Shown: positions 53,042 through 61,182 of the stretch, piece after piece | Layout of the letters: every line of letters begins with the position of its first letter | Position numbering within the stretch: position 1 is the first letter of the stretch | Assembly (NCBI GenBank): GCA_014804785.1 | Contig: JAAUZD010000009.1 | Coordinates: 1-64,000, forward strand | Direction: 5' to 3' | DNA length: 64,000 nt | From: Lachnospiraceae bacterium | GTDB taxonomy: Bacteria; Bacillota; Clostridia; Lachnospirales; Lachnospiraceae | Notes under the pieces: generated by a model | The model's database searches: none | Seen by the model: only the letters and a program-made list of their open reading frames with translations | Told to the model about the DNA's origin: nothing | Position numbers and translations under genes: made by a program

Positions 53042-53896
53042 ATGGTTACAATTACAAAAGAGCATTTTTCTATAAAACAGATTTGTGAATCAGGTCAGTG
53101 CTTCCGTCTTGTAAAGCTGGAAGAGACGGAAGAAGTGAAGACAACGGAACGCATGCAGGAGAAAAAAGAAAAGTATTCCCTGACAGCCTTCGGAAGATAT
53201 TTGGAAATAGAGCAAAGCCAGAATGAAATCTCCTTTGACTGTACACCGGAGGAGTTTGAACAGATCTGGAAGGATTACTTTGATCTGGATGAAGACTACG
53301 GCAGAATCATGGGACTGATAGATGAAGCAGATGATTATCTTTTGAGGGCGGCTTCTTATGGAAGCGGCATCAGGATCCTCAGACAGGATGTGTGGGAGAT
53401 GGTTATCTCTTTTATCATATCCCAGCAGAACAATATTAGGCGTATCAGAAAATGTATTGATCTTCTCTGCAGCAGATACGGAGAAGAAAAACAGACAGGG
53501 GATGGGAAGAAATATTATGATTTTCCCAGACCGGAAGCACTGGCGAATGCTTCTTTAGAGGACTTATATGCCTGCGGTCTGGGATACCGCAGCCGTTATA
53601 TTCATGATACGGCGGTCAGTGTCTTGAAAGGAGAGGTAAGCCTTGAGGCTCTGAATGAGATGAAGCATGATGAGGCAAAGGCAGAGCTTCTTAAGCTGTG
53701 CGGTGTGGGGGTCAAGGTGGCTGAGTGTGTCTGCCTGTTCGGTCTGCATAAGACGGAGTCATTTCCGATAGACACCCATATCGATAAAGTGTTGCAGCAG
53801 CGGTATCCCGAAGGTTTTCCCTTTGAAAAATATAAGGGGTATGAAGGGACGTTGCAGCAATATATTTTCTATTATGATTTGATGGGAGAAAAATGA
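53042..53896 (+). CDS. DNA glycosylase, OGG1-type (8-oxoguanine)
   Basis: ATG 53042 is preferred; a longer in-frame start at 52955 would run through both hairpins. The 284-residue protein has an N-terminal OGG-type domain (ESGQCFRL) and the helix-hairpin-helix GPD core: ISFIISQQNNIRRI, LYACGLGYRSRYI, and LCGVGVKVAECVCLFG with the catalytic Lys, followed by FPIDTHIDKVLQQRY with the catalytic Asp. It should remove 8-oxoguanine opposite cytosine. No strong ribosome site is seen before the chosen start. Confidence 0.9.
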   Translation: MVTITKEHFSIKQICESGQCFRLVKLEETEEVKTTERMQEKKEKYSLTAFGRYLEIEQSQNEISFDCTPEEFEQIWKDYFDLDEDYGRIMGLIDEADDYLLRAASYGSGIRILRQDVWEMVISFIISQQNNIRRIRKCIDLLCSRYGEEKQTGDGKKYYDFPRPEALANASLEDLYACGLGYRSRYIHDTAVSVLKGEVSLEALNEMKHDEAKAELLKLCGVGVKVAECVCLFGLHKTESFPIDTHIDKVLQQRYPEGFPFEKYKGYEGTLQQYIFYYDLMGEK

Positions 53897-53955
53897 CAGC
53901 GCAGGGTACCGAGGTATGGGGGTAGCGGTACTTTTTGTGCGCTGATGGAAAACAT

Positions 53956-54879
53956 ATGTTAAGTCGATTATTAAACATGGTCTATCTATTAATGAATAAG
54001 GAGACTGTCACGGCGAAAGAACTGGCGGAGAGATTTGAAGTGTCTGTCCGTACGGTTTACCGGGATGTGGAGACTTTGAGTATGGCGGGAATACCGGTCT
54101 ATACCCGGACGGGCAGAAATGGAGGAATAAGCCTTACGGAGCAGTTCGTGCTGAATAAGATGCTGGTCACAAAGGAGGATCAGGAGCAGATTCTTGCCGC
54201 TCTTGCAAGTCTCAGGGAAACAGGTGCAGGAAGGGAAGATGAAACCTTGGAAAAGCTGGGAGCCTTTTTTCAGGCAGAGCCTCAAAACTGGGTGTCCATT
54301 GATTTCTCTGATTGGAGCGGAAGAAGGAAAGAGATGTTCGAGGAAATCAGGAAAGCGATTCTTTCCCATACAGTTCTTTCCTTCGATTACTACGGACAAT
54401 ATGGCGAGATGCGCCGGCGCATTGTGGAACCCATGCAGCTTTTGTTTAAAGATTATACGTGGTACCTGCGCGCTTTCTGTAGGGAGCGGGAGGATATGCG
54501 GCAGTTCAAGATCCTCAGGATGAAACGCATGACGATGCTGGAAGAGAAATTCAAGCCGCGGCAGATAGGATTCAGGGAAGAAAATCAGAAAGAGATAGCG
54601 AAAGACCAACAGCAGGTCGGAGGGGAAGCGTTTCCACAGATTTCATTATGGATTGATAAAAAGGAAGCATACCGCATCTATGATCGTTTTGAAGAAGAGG
54701 AAATTACAGTATTGCCTGACGGGAATTTTAAGATCCAGATGAATTGTATCTTGGATGATTGGGTGTATGGAATAATCCTGTCATTCGGTCCCTCCGCAAA
54801 AGTTCTGGAGCCGGAAACGGTGAGGATAGAAATCAAAAGACGTATTCATGAGATGGGAGAGAAGTATGCTGAATCATAG
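53956..54879 (+). CDS. HTH-WYL transcriptional regulator
   Basis: The 307-residue protein has an N-terminal helix-turn-helix of the DeoR/HTH_11 type (TAKELAERFEVSVRTVYRDV, GRNGGISL) and a WYL domain (VLSFDYYGQYGEMRRRIVEP, then LLFKDYTWYLRAFCREREDM). Such regulators respond to small ligands or nucleic acids and often repress nearby genes. The start at ATG 53956 is chosen over the in-frame TTG 53935. The next gene, a flavoprotein, may be a target. Confidence 0.88.
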   Translation: MLSRLLNMVYLLMNKETVTAKELAERFEVSVRTVYRDVETLSMAGIPVYTRTGRNGGISLTEQFVLNKMLVTKEDQEQILAALASLRETGAGREDETLEKLGAFFQAEPQNWVSIDFSDWSGRRKEMFEEIRKAILSHTVLSFDYYGQYGEMRRRIVEPMQLLFKDYTWYLRAFCREREDMRQFKILRMKRMTMLEEKFKPRQIGFREENQKEIAKDQQQVGGEAFPQISLWIDKKEAYRIYDRFEEEEITVLPDGNFKIQMNCILDDWVYGIILSFGPSAKVLEPETVRIEIKRRIHEMGEKYAES

Positions 54880-54927
54880 CTATGGAAGAAAGAACTGTAG
54901 GAAAATAAATAAGGGAGGTTTCATGCC

Positions 54928-55476
54928 ATGAATGTATTATTAGTTAATTGTAGTCCTGTAAGAAATGGAGCAACTGCAGAGATAATAAAAATTGTGCATT
55001 CCTTTTTAGATGGCGAATATGATATTAGAAGTATTTGTATTGATGACTATGATATCAAGTTCTGTAAAGGATGCAGGAGTTGCCACAAAACGGCAAAATG
55101 CATTCAAAATGATGATGTGATAAAGGTTATAGCGCAATACGAGTGGGCAGATATTATTATTTCTGTTTCTCCATCTTATTGGGCGGATGTCCCCGGACAA
55201 TTTAAGGCGTTTATTGATCGATGTACACCTTGGTGTAATACACATGAGCCGCATGCCACAATTAGCGGCGGCAAAAAGGGATATTCCATTGCATTGCGCA
55301 CAGGTCCAAATATGAAGGAGTGCAACAGGATAATTGAAAGCCTGGAGCATTTTTATGGTCACTTGGAAATAATGCCAAGCGGAAGTTTAGGGCTTTGCTC
55401 TGTTGAATATAAGGAAGAAGTGAAGAGTAGAAAAGATGAGATAAAAGACTTTTGCTCTAAAATAAAAAATGCTTAA
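54928..55476 (+). CDS. iron-sulfur flavoprotein/NADPH-dependent FMN reductase
   Basis: The 182-residue protein has the flavodoxin-like start LLVNCSPVRNGATAEIIKIV and the compact cysteine motif CKGCRSCHKTAKC (C-x2-C-x2-C-x5-C) of Isf-type iron-sulfur flavoproteins. The FMN-contact segment SPSYWADVPGQFKAFIDRC follows. It probably reduces small electron acceptors with electrons from NAD(P)H or ferredoxin. ATG 54928 follows GGGAGGTTTC. The WYL regulator lies 48 nt upstream; a terminator follows. Confidence 0.88.
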   Translation: MNVLLVNCSPVRNGATAEIIKIVHSFLDGEYDIRSICIDDYDIKFCKGCRSCHKTAKCIQNDDVIKVIAQYEWADIIISVSPSYWADVPGQFKAFIDRCTPWCNTHEPHATISGGKKGYSIALRTGPNMKECNRIIESLEHFYGHLEIMPSGSLGLCSVEYKEEVKSRKDEIKDFCSKIKNA

Positions 55477-55515
55477 AAAATTATGCTTTTGGTCACGAGG
55501 AAGTATGTTTCGATT

Positions 55516-55554
55516 AGTCGGTATAGCCCTGTAATAAGGGGTATACCGACTTTT
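55516..55554 (+). terminator. rho-independent terminator
   Basis: A 15-pair stem with one mismatch (AGTCGGTATAGCCCT with AGGGGTATACCGACT) is followed by TTTT. Confidence 0.8.
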
Positions 55555-55652
55555 CATATTGTGCGCCTTACGGTGCACGTTTTCAACAGGTGCAATTTTC
55601 TGGATTGACAAACAAAAGTCATAATGAAAGCAGTTTAAATGAAAAGTTTATA

Positions 55653-55705
55653 AAAATAAATGTATTATTTAAAATATTTACAAAAATAAATACATATGCT
55701 ATATT
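55653..55705 (+). promoter_or_regulatory. promoter and operator-like repeats of the XRE-Fic operon
   Basis: TTTACA at 55677-55682 and TATATT at 55700-55705 are 17 nt apart. AAAAATAAAT occurs both before (about 55652-55661) and inside the promoter (55681-55691), and ATGTATTATTT is roughly inverted as AAATAAATACAT. Such repeats fit autoregulation by the XRE domain encoded downstream. Confidence 0.6.
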
Positions 55706-55728
55706 AATCATGTAGAGAGGATATAAAA

Positions 55729-56649
55729 ATGATTTCTTATAATAAATTATTTGATATATTGGAGCAAAGAAATATAACAAAAACAGAGTTAAGAGAAAAT
55801 ATCAAAATTTCCACGGCTACTCTTGCAAAATTATCGAAAAATGAGCCGATAGCTATGAAAGTGATTGAGGATATTTGCAATTTTCTTAATTGTCAGCCGG
55901 GAGACATTATGGAGATGGAAAGAGAAGTTGACAAAACATCCTTATTGTATCAATTGAGAGAGGAAAAAAGAATTAAGTTAAAAGGCGGAATATATCATCA
56001 AACGCAAGTGAAACTTGCATATAATTCTAATTATATGGAAGGCAGCAAACTAACAGAGGATCAAACGAGATATATTTATGAAACAAATACTATTGGATTG
56101 GAGAAGGAGCCGGTTAATATAGATGATATTATAGAAACCGTGAATCATTTTCAATGTTTTGATTATATTTTGGATTGTGCTAAGGAAATTTTAACTGAAA
56201 ACATTATTAAGAAAATTCATTTGCTGTTAAAATCTAACACATCAGATAGCCATTTGGAATGGTTTAATGTTGGCGAATATAAACAGCGTCCTAATATGGT
56301 AGGAGATTCTAAGACAACGCCTCCAGGTAAAGTGAAAAAGGAAATGCAACGGATTTTATTTGAGTATCAGCAAAAAGATAGCGTTTCTTTTGATGACATT
56401 GTTGAATTTCATTACAATTTTGAAAAAATACATCCGTTTCAAGACGGAAATGGAAGAGTAGGACGCTTAATAATTTTTAAGGAGTGTTTAAAATATGACA
56501 TAGTACCTTTTATTATTGATGAAAGGCACAAGTTGTATTATTATAGAGGTTTAAAGGAGTTCGAAAGTGAAAAAGGATATTTAACAGATACCTGCCTGTC
56601 AGCGCAAGATGTATATAAGGAATTGCTAAGATATTTTATTGGAGGATAG
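55729..56649 (+). CDS. XRE helix-turn-helix fused to a class II Fic domain
   Basis: The 306-residue protein begins with an XRE-type DNA-binding domain (FDILEQRNITKTELRENI, STATLAKLSKNEPIAMKVIE; residues 5-60). An inhibitory helix motif SNYMEG (residues 100-105) and the complete Fic motif HPFQDGNGRVGR (235-246) follow, with VNVGEYKQRPNMVG-type substrate flap before it. It should transfer AMP to a protein, and may control its own promoter. ATG 55729 follows AGAGGATATAA. The tatD gene starts one nt after its stop codon. Confidence 0.93.
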   Translation: MISYNKLFDILEQRNITKTELRENIKISTATLAKLSKNEPIAMKVIEDICNFLNCQPGDIMEMEREVDKTSLLYQLREEKRIKLKGGIYHQTQVKLAYNSNYMEGSKLTEDQTRYIYETNTIGLEKEPVNIDDIIETVNHFQCFDYILDCAKEILTENIIKKIHLLLKSNTSDSHLEWFNVGEYKQRPNMVGDSKTTPPGKVKKEMQRILFEYQQKDSVSFDDIVEFHYNFEKIHPFQDGNGRVGRLIIFKECLKYDIVPFIIDERHKLYYYRGLKEFESEKGYLTDTCLSAQDVYKELLRYFIGG

Positions 56650-56650
56650 T

Positions 56651-57439
56651 ATGGAATTCATAAAATACTATGATATAGGTTTAAATTTATTTTGCAAACA
56701 GTTTCTGGAGCCTGAAAAGGTAATAGAAGAAGCGATAAATAATGGAATATGTTGTATTTTAACTGGAACAGATACAAAAGAAAATAAGGAGATAAATAAT
56801 TTTGTAAAAACACATGACGTTTTTGGGACAGCAGGAATACATCCTCATAATGCGGATCGTGCGAAGCAGGAGGATTTTCAGCTTATTGAACAGCTTTTGT
56901 CAGAGAATGACAAAATGGTTGCTGTAGGAGAATGCGGTTTAGATTATGACCGAATGTTTTCTACTAAAGAGAATCAGATAAGATGTTTAGAAAAGCATAT
57001 TGTTCTGGCAGAAAAACTTAACAAGCCATTGTTTTTGCATGAGCGCAGTGCAGCGGATGATTTTATAAAGAGATTTAAAAAGCATCCGGATATTTGTAAA
57101 AAATCTGTGGTTCATTGTTTTACAGGTGAAAAAGAAACATTGGATAAGTATCTTTCAATGGGATTTTCCATTGGTATTACAGGATGGATTTGTGATGACC
57201 GCCGTGCGAAAGAATTGCGCGATGCAGTACATATGATTCCGTTAGATAGGATTTTAGTGGAAACAGATGCACCATATTTGACACCTAAGAATGTTCCGGG
57301 ACTGAATAGGACGAATGTGCCGCAGAATATTAAATATGTTGTTAGGGATTTGGCGAAATATATGAAGGTGGAAGAAGATGTATTGATAGAAAATGCAAGG
57401 AAAAATACAGAAAGAATTTTTCATATAAAAAATTCCTGA
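56651..57439 (+). CDS. tatD: TatD-family metal-dependent DNase
   Basis: ATG 56651 lies behind GGAGGATAGT, whose first part is the end of the Fic gene. The 262-residue protein has YDIGLNLFCKQF at the start, in place of the HCHLD of the YcfH/YabD group, as in E. coli TatD (FDIGVNLTSSQF). GTAGIHPHNADR, VGECGLDYDRMFS, LFLHER, HCFTGEKE, GITGWICDDRR and ETDAPYL follow, giving the metal site. It acts as a 3'-5' exonuclease on DNA or RNA. It is translationally coupled to the Fic gene. Confidence 0.92.
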   Translation: MEFIKYYDIGLNLFCKQFLEPEKVIEEAINNGICCILTGTDTKENKEINNFVKTHDVFGTAGIHPHNADRAKQEDFQLIEQLLSENDKMVAVGECGLDYDRMFSTKENQIRCLEKHIVLAEKLNKPLFLHERSAADDFIKRFKKHPDICKKSVVHCFTGEKETLDKYLSMGFSIGITGWICDDRRAKELRDAVHMIPLDRILVETDAPYLTPKNVPGLNRTNVPQNIKYVVRDLAKYMKVEEDVLIENARKNTERIFHIKNS

Positions 57440-57499
57440 AATCCGCATAAATGCTTGACTTCAAGAACTTTTTCGGGTTGGGCTGTTCAAAAACAGTCG

Positions 57500-57571
57500 C
57501 AGCTCGTAGGGGAATCGAACCCCTGTTTCCGCCGTGAGAGGGCGGCGTCTTAACCGCTTGACCAACGAGCC
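57500..57571 (-). tRNA. tRNA-Glu (anticodon CTC)
   Basis: On the minus strand the 72 nt fold as a cloverleaf. The acceptor stem is GGCTCGT with ACGAGCT (first pair G-U), the anticodon stem CCGCC/GGCGG with loop CTCTCAC, and the T arm AGGGG-TTCGATT-CCCCT. The anticodon is CTC and the discriminator base G, as usual for Glu. CCA is not encoded. It points toward tatD, which ends 60 nt away. Confidence 0.95.
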
Positions 57572-57687
57572 GTTTTCTATTATGTAGCAGCATGAAAATT
57601 TCTTATCATGCGTACCACACTTGATTATTCTATTATAAGTTGACAAATAATGCAAGCAAAATTTTAAAATTTATAAAATAATTTTAT

Positions 57688-59367
57688 TTAAATCAAATCA
57701 ATCAATGCATGTGCCAGTCCATCATGGTCATTGTCGTATGTTGTGATGGTGGTGGCAGCTACTTTTATATCATCACTTCCGTTTAACATGGCAATCCCCA
57801 TTCCTGCTGCTTCAATCATGGAAAGATCGTTCTGTGCGTCTCCAGCAGCAACCGAAAAGTAGGAGTGTATGCCTAACAGTGAGCAAAGAACGTTCACTGC
57901 AGCACCTTTTCCCGAGTTGGAAGGAAAAATTTCCAGATAGTTAGGACTGGAATAAATTAGGGAAATTCCTTCTTTTTCAGCCCAAGGCAACAGAGAGAGC
58001 CGGAAATTTTCAAGTTTTTCCACATCCCTTATTTCAATAGCAAGGCATTTGCAGGGAGCATCCTTTAAGGCATCCATTACATTTTCGCAGAAGATAACGG
58101 GAGAATGAATGACTTTCTGATAAAAGGTCAACTCATCATCCTGTCTGGGAGCAATAATATGAGTATCTGAATATGTTTGAACATGAATGCCAGATTGGGC
58201 GGCTGCTTTTACAATATAGGCAGTCTGCTCAAGGGATAATGTTACCTTATACAAAGTTTCCTGATTATCATTATCATAAATCTGTCCGCCGTTATAGCCG
58301 ATTAGATACATGCCGGGAAAGTCCAGATGTAACGAGTCTTTCACGTGCTTAATGCTGTCAATTGCTCTGCCGGAGCAAAGTACCAGTTTGTGTCCGCTCT
58401 GACACCATTTTTGCAGGACTTCACGGGTATAATCGCTTATCAGTTTTTGGTTGTTGAGCAGGGTGCCGTCTAAATCAGTAAAAAGGATTTTTTTGTGTTT
58501 TAATTGCGTAGGATGCATTTTCATCCAGTTCCTTCGCTCATTGATTTTATCCAATATTTCCTGAGGAATAAAAAGCTTCCCATAGCCTGTGGCAAGCTCC
58601 AGTCCCGGTTTTGAGCTGCCGTGGAAGTCGGAGCCTCCGCTGATGCACAAGTCGTATTTTGCAGCAAGGGCGCGCATTTCTCTTTCATCAGAGGCAGTGT
58701 GAGTGCAGTATACCGCCTCAATTCCCTGCAGCCCCATGTCTTTTAACAAGGCGACCAAGTTCTCCAGCGTGCTTCTGCTCATGCGATAGAGCAGAGGATG
58801 TGCCAGTATGGGAAATCCCCCCGCTTTCAAAATAATTTCAATTGCACGCATAGGTGTAATCTTTTTCCGGGGGACAAAACAGGGACGGTGGTCACCGATA
58901 TATCGCTCAAAGGCTTCTTTAAGGCTTTTCACATAACCATGATTAAGCATGAATCTGGCGTAGTGGGAGCGGGTAATGACACAGTCTGGAAATTCGGCAG
59001 TCATCTCTTCATAAGTGACAGGAATACCATGCTCTGTGAGCAGGCGGCACATTTCCTTATTACGGATCATACGACCATTTACAAAGTTGACCAGGCGGCG
59101 TTTAAAGTAATCGCTCTTGTAGTCAATGTAAAGCCCTACGATATGAATATCCTGTCCTTCATACTCTGTAGATAATTCAATTCCGGGAATCACTTCAATG
59201 TTTTTGTCCTTTGCCGCGTTAAGCGCTTCTTCGACGCCGTCTGTAGTATCGTGGTCAGTCAGAGCAAAGGCAGAAAGCCCCTTTTCCACAGCATAGTTGA
59301 CCAACTCTGTGGGAGAAAGGCTTCCATCAGATTTATTAGAATGTACATGTAAATCAACAATATTCAT
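57688..59367 (-). CDS. PHP phosphoesterase fused to a Cof-type HAD phosphatase
   Basis: The start at 59367 has GGAG six nt upstream. The 559-residue product joins a PHP domain (DLHVHSNKSDGSLSP, LTDHDTTDG, GIELSTEYEGQDIHIVGLYI, ILAHP, GGSDFHG; residues 1-280) to a HAD Cof-type domain (FTDLDGTLLNNQ, CSGRAIDSIK, AAGDAQNDLSMIEAAGMGIA; about 295-559). Each catalyses hydrolysis of a phosphate ester; PHP proteins of this sort cut 3',5'-bisphosphates or 5' ends of short nucleotides. The gene begins inside the end of the ABC-F gene region, 11 nt after its stop. Confidence 0.9.
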   Translation of the reverse strand: MNIVDLHVHSNKSDGSLSPTELVNYAVEKGLSAFALTDHDTTDGVEEALNAAKDKNIEVIPGIELSTEYEGQDIHIVGLYIDYKSDYFKRRLVNFVNGRMIRNKEMCRLLTEHGIPVTYEEMTAEFPDCVITRSHYARFMLNHGYVKSLKEAFERYIGDHRPCFVPRKKITPMRAIEIILKAGGFPILAHPLLYRMSRSTLENLVALLKDMGLQGIEAVYCTHTASDEREMRALAAKYDLCISGGSDFHGSSKPGLELATGYGKLFIPQEILDKINERRNWMKMHPTQLKHKKILFTDLDGTLLNNQKLISDYTREVLQKWCQSGHKLVLCSGRAIDSIKHVKDSLHLDFPGMYLIGYNGGQIYDNDNQETLYKVTLSLEQTAYIVKAAAQSGIHVQTYSDTHIIAPRQDDELTFYQKVIHSPVIFCENVMDALKDAPCKCLAIEIRDVEKLENFRLSLLPWAEKEGISLIYSSPNYLEIFPSNSGKGAAVNVLCSLLGIHSYFSVAAGDAQNDLSMIEAAGMGIAMLNGSDDIKVAATTITTYDNDHDGLAHALIDLI

Positions 59368-59378
59368 AAGAACTCCAT

Positions 59379-61016
59379 TCAATTATCATCTTCTTCGTCC
59401 TGCTTTGTATAAACGGTACGTTTCCTTGCCATTTCGTCACTTTCCAGATATTCATCGTAGGTCGTGATTTTATCGACCAGACTGCCATCCGGAAGAATTT
59501 CCATGATGCGGTTGGCAGTGGTCTGTACAAACTGATGATCGTGACAGGCGAAAAGAGCAACACCAGGGAATTTAATCAGACCATTATTTAAGGCTGTGAT
59601 GGATTCCATATCAAGGTGGTTGGTGGGTTCATCTAAAATCAAGCAGTTAGCGCCGCTGATCATCATCTTGGATAAAAGACAGCGGACTTTTTCACCACCG
59701 GAGAGAATCTTTACTTTTTTTACGCCGTCTTCCCCTGCAAAGAGCATACGTCCCAGGAAACCGCGGACATAGGTGACGTCCTTGACAGGAGAATATCCGG
59801 TGAGCCAGTCAACAATGGTGTATTCATTGTCGAACTCTTCGGTATTGTCTTTGGGGAAGTAAGCCTGGGATGTGGTGACGCCCCATTTAAAGCTTCCTTC
59901 ATCCGGCTCCATTTCACCCATCAAAATCTGGAACAACGTGGTTTTTGCAAGTTCGTTACCGCCTACAAATGCAATTTTATCATCATGTCCAACAATAAAG
60001 GAAATCTGATTTAAGATCTTTTCTCCGTTGATGGTTTTGGAAATTCCCTCTACGGATAACACTTCGTTTCCGATTTCACGCTCAGGACGGAAGTCGATAT
60101 AAGGATATTTACGGCTGGAAGGTTTGATTTCGTCCAGTTCGATTTTTTCAAGGGCGCGTTTTCTGGAGGTAGCCTGCTTGGATTTGGAAGCATTGGCGGA
60201 GAAACGGGAGATGAATTCCTGCAGCTCCTTAATCTTTTCTTCTTTTTTCTTGTTTGCTTCTTTCATCTGCTTAATCAAAAGCTGGCTGGATTCATACCAG
60301 AAATCATAGTTACCGGCGTAGAGCTGGATTTTGCCATAGTCGATATCTGCGGTATGGGTACAGACTTTGTTCAGAAAATAACGGTCATGGGATACCACGA
60401 TTACGGTATTTTCAAAGTTGATCAGAAATTCTTCCAGCCAGGCAATGGCATCTAAATCCAAATGGTTGGTAGGCTCATCCAGAAGCAGGATATCAGGATT
60501 GCCAAAAAGTGCCTTTGCAAGGAGGATTTTTACTTTCTCGTTACCGTTTAAGTCTTTCATAATCGAATAGTGGAGGGAAGTATCGATTCCCAGACCGTTC
60601 AGCAGCATGGCAGCGTTGGATTCTGCTTCCCAACCGTCCATTTCGGCAAACTCTGCTTCCAGTTCGCTTGCGCGGATGCCGTCCTCATCCGTGAAATCTT
60701 CTTTTGCATAAATAGCGTCTTTTTCTTTCATAATCTGATATAGGCGTTCATTTCCCATGATGACCACATCCATGACAGGATATGCATCAAATTTAAAATG
60801 ATCCTGTTCCAATACGGAAAGACGCTGTCCCGGAGTGATTGAAATTTCTCCGTTGGTGGTCTCCAGCTGCCCGGAAAGGATTTTTAAGAAGGTGGACTTG
60901 CCGGCACCGTTGGCGCCGATAAGACCGTAGCAATTTCCTTCGGTAAATTTAATATTGACGTCCTCAAATAACGCTTTCTTGCCTACTCTATAAGTTACAT
61001 TGTTCGCACTGATCAT
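59379..61016 (-). CDS. ABC-F family ATPase (YbiT-like)
   Basis: The 545-residue soluble protein has two ABC domains and no membrane segment. It opens SANNVTYRVGKKALFEDVNI, with Walker A GLIGANGAGKSTF and Walker B ILLLDEPTNHLD in the first domain, and ILSGGEKVRCLLSKMM and CLILDEPTNHLDMES in the second. The first signature is unusual (LNGNEKVKILLAKALF) and the second Walker A is degenerate (VGGNELAKTTLF, lacking the G-x-G before Lys). The order and odd signatures fit YbiT-like ABC-F proteins, which act on ribosomes. It is not a transporter. Confidence 0.92.
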   Translation of the reverse strand: MISANNVTYRVGKKALFEDVNIKFTEGNCYGLIGANGAGKSTFLKILSGQLETTNGEISITPGQRLSVLEQDHFKFDAYPVMDVVIMGNERLYQIMKEKDAIYAKEDFTDEDGIRASELEAEFAEMDGWEAESNAAMLLNGLGIDTSLHYSIMKDLNGNEKVKILLAKALFGNPDILLLDEPTNHLDLDAIAWLEEFLINFENTVIVVSHDRYFLNKVCTHTADIDYGKIQLYAGNYDFWYESSQLLIKQMKEANKKKEEKIKELQEFISRFSANASKSKQATSRKRALEKIELDEIKPSSRKYPYIDFRPEREIGNEVLSVEGISKTINGEKILNQISFIVGHDDKIAFVGGNELAKTTLFQILMGEMEPDEGSFKWGVTTSQAYFPKDNTEEFDNEYTIVDWLTGYSPVKDVTYVRGFLGRMLFAGEDGVKKVKILSGGEKVRCLLSKMMISGANCLILDEPTNHLDMESITALNNGLIKFPGVALFACHDHQFVQTTANRIMEILPDGSLVDKITTYDEYLESDEMARKRTVYTKQDEEDDN

Positions 61017-61182
61017 GTTTTATAAACTCCTCTCGACCCAAAATACATTAATGTTCACTAACAATTACCTATTTTACAGGAAATTATGGAATTTGCAAGG
61101 AATTTATAGAAATAGGATGGTTTGTTCAGGTATTCAATGCTAAAATAATGATGACACAATTTAAGTAAAGAAAGGAATTGAC

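Noticed and set aside
56651-57439. TatD protein first seemed to lack its HxH metal motif
   Set aside because: E. coli TatD itself begins with DIGVNL rather than HCHLD, and all later motifs are present, so nothing is missing.
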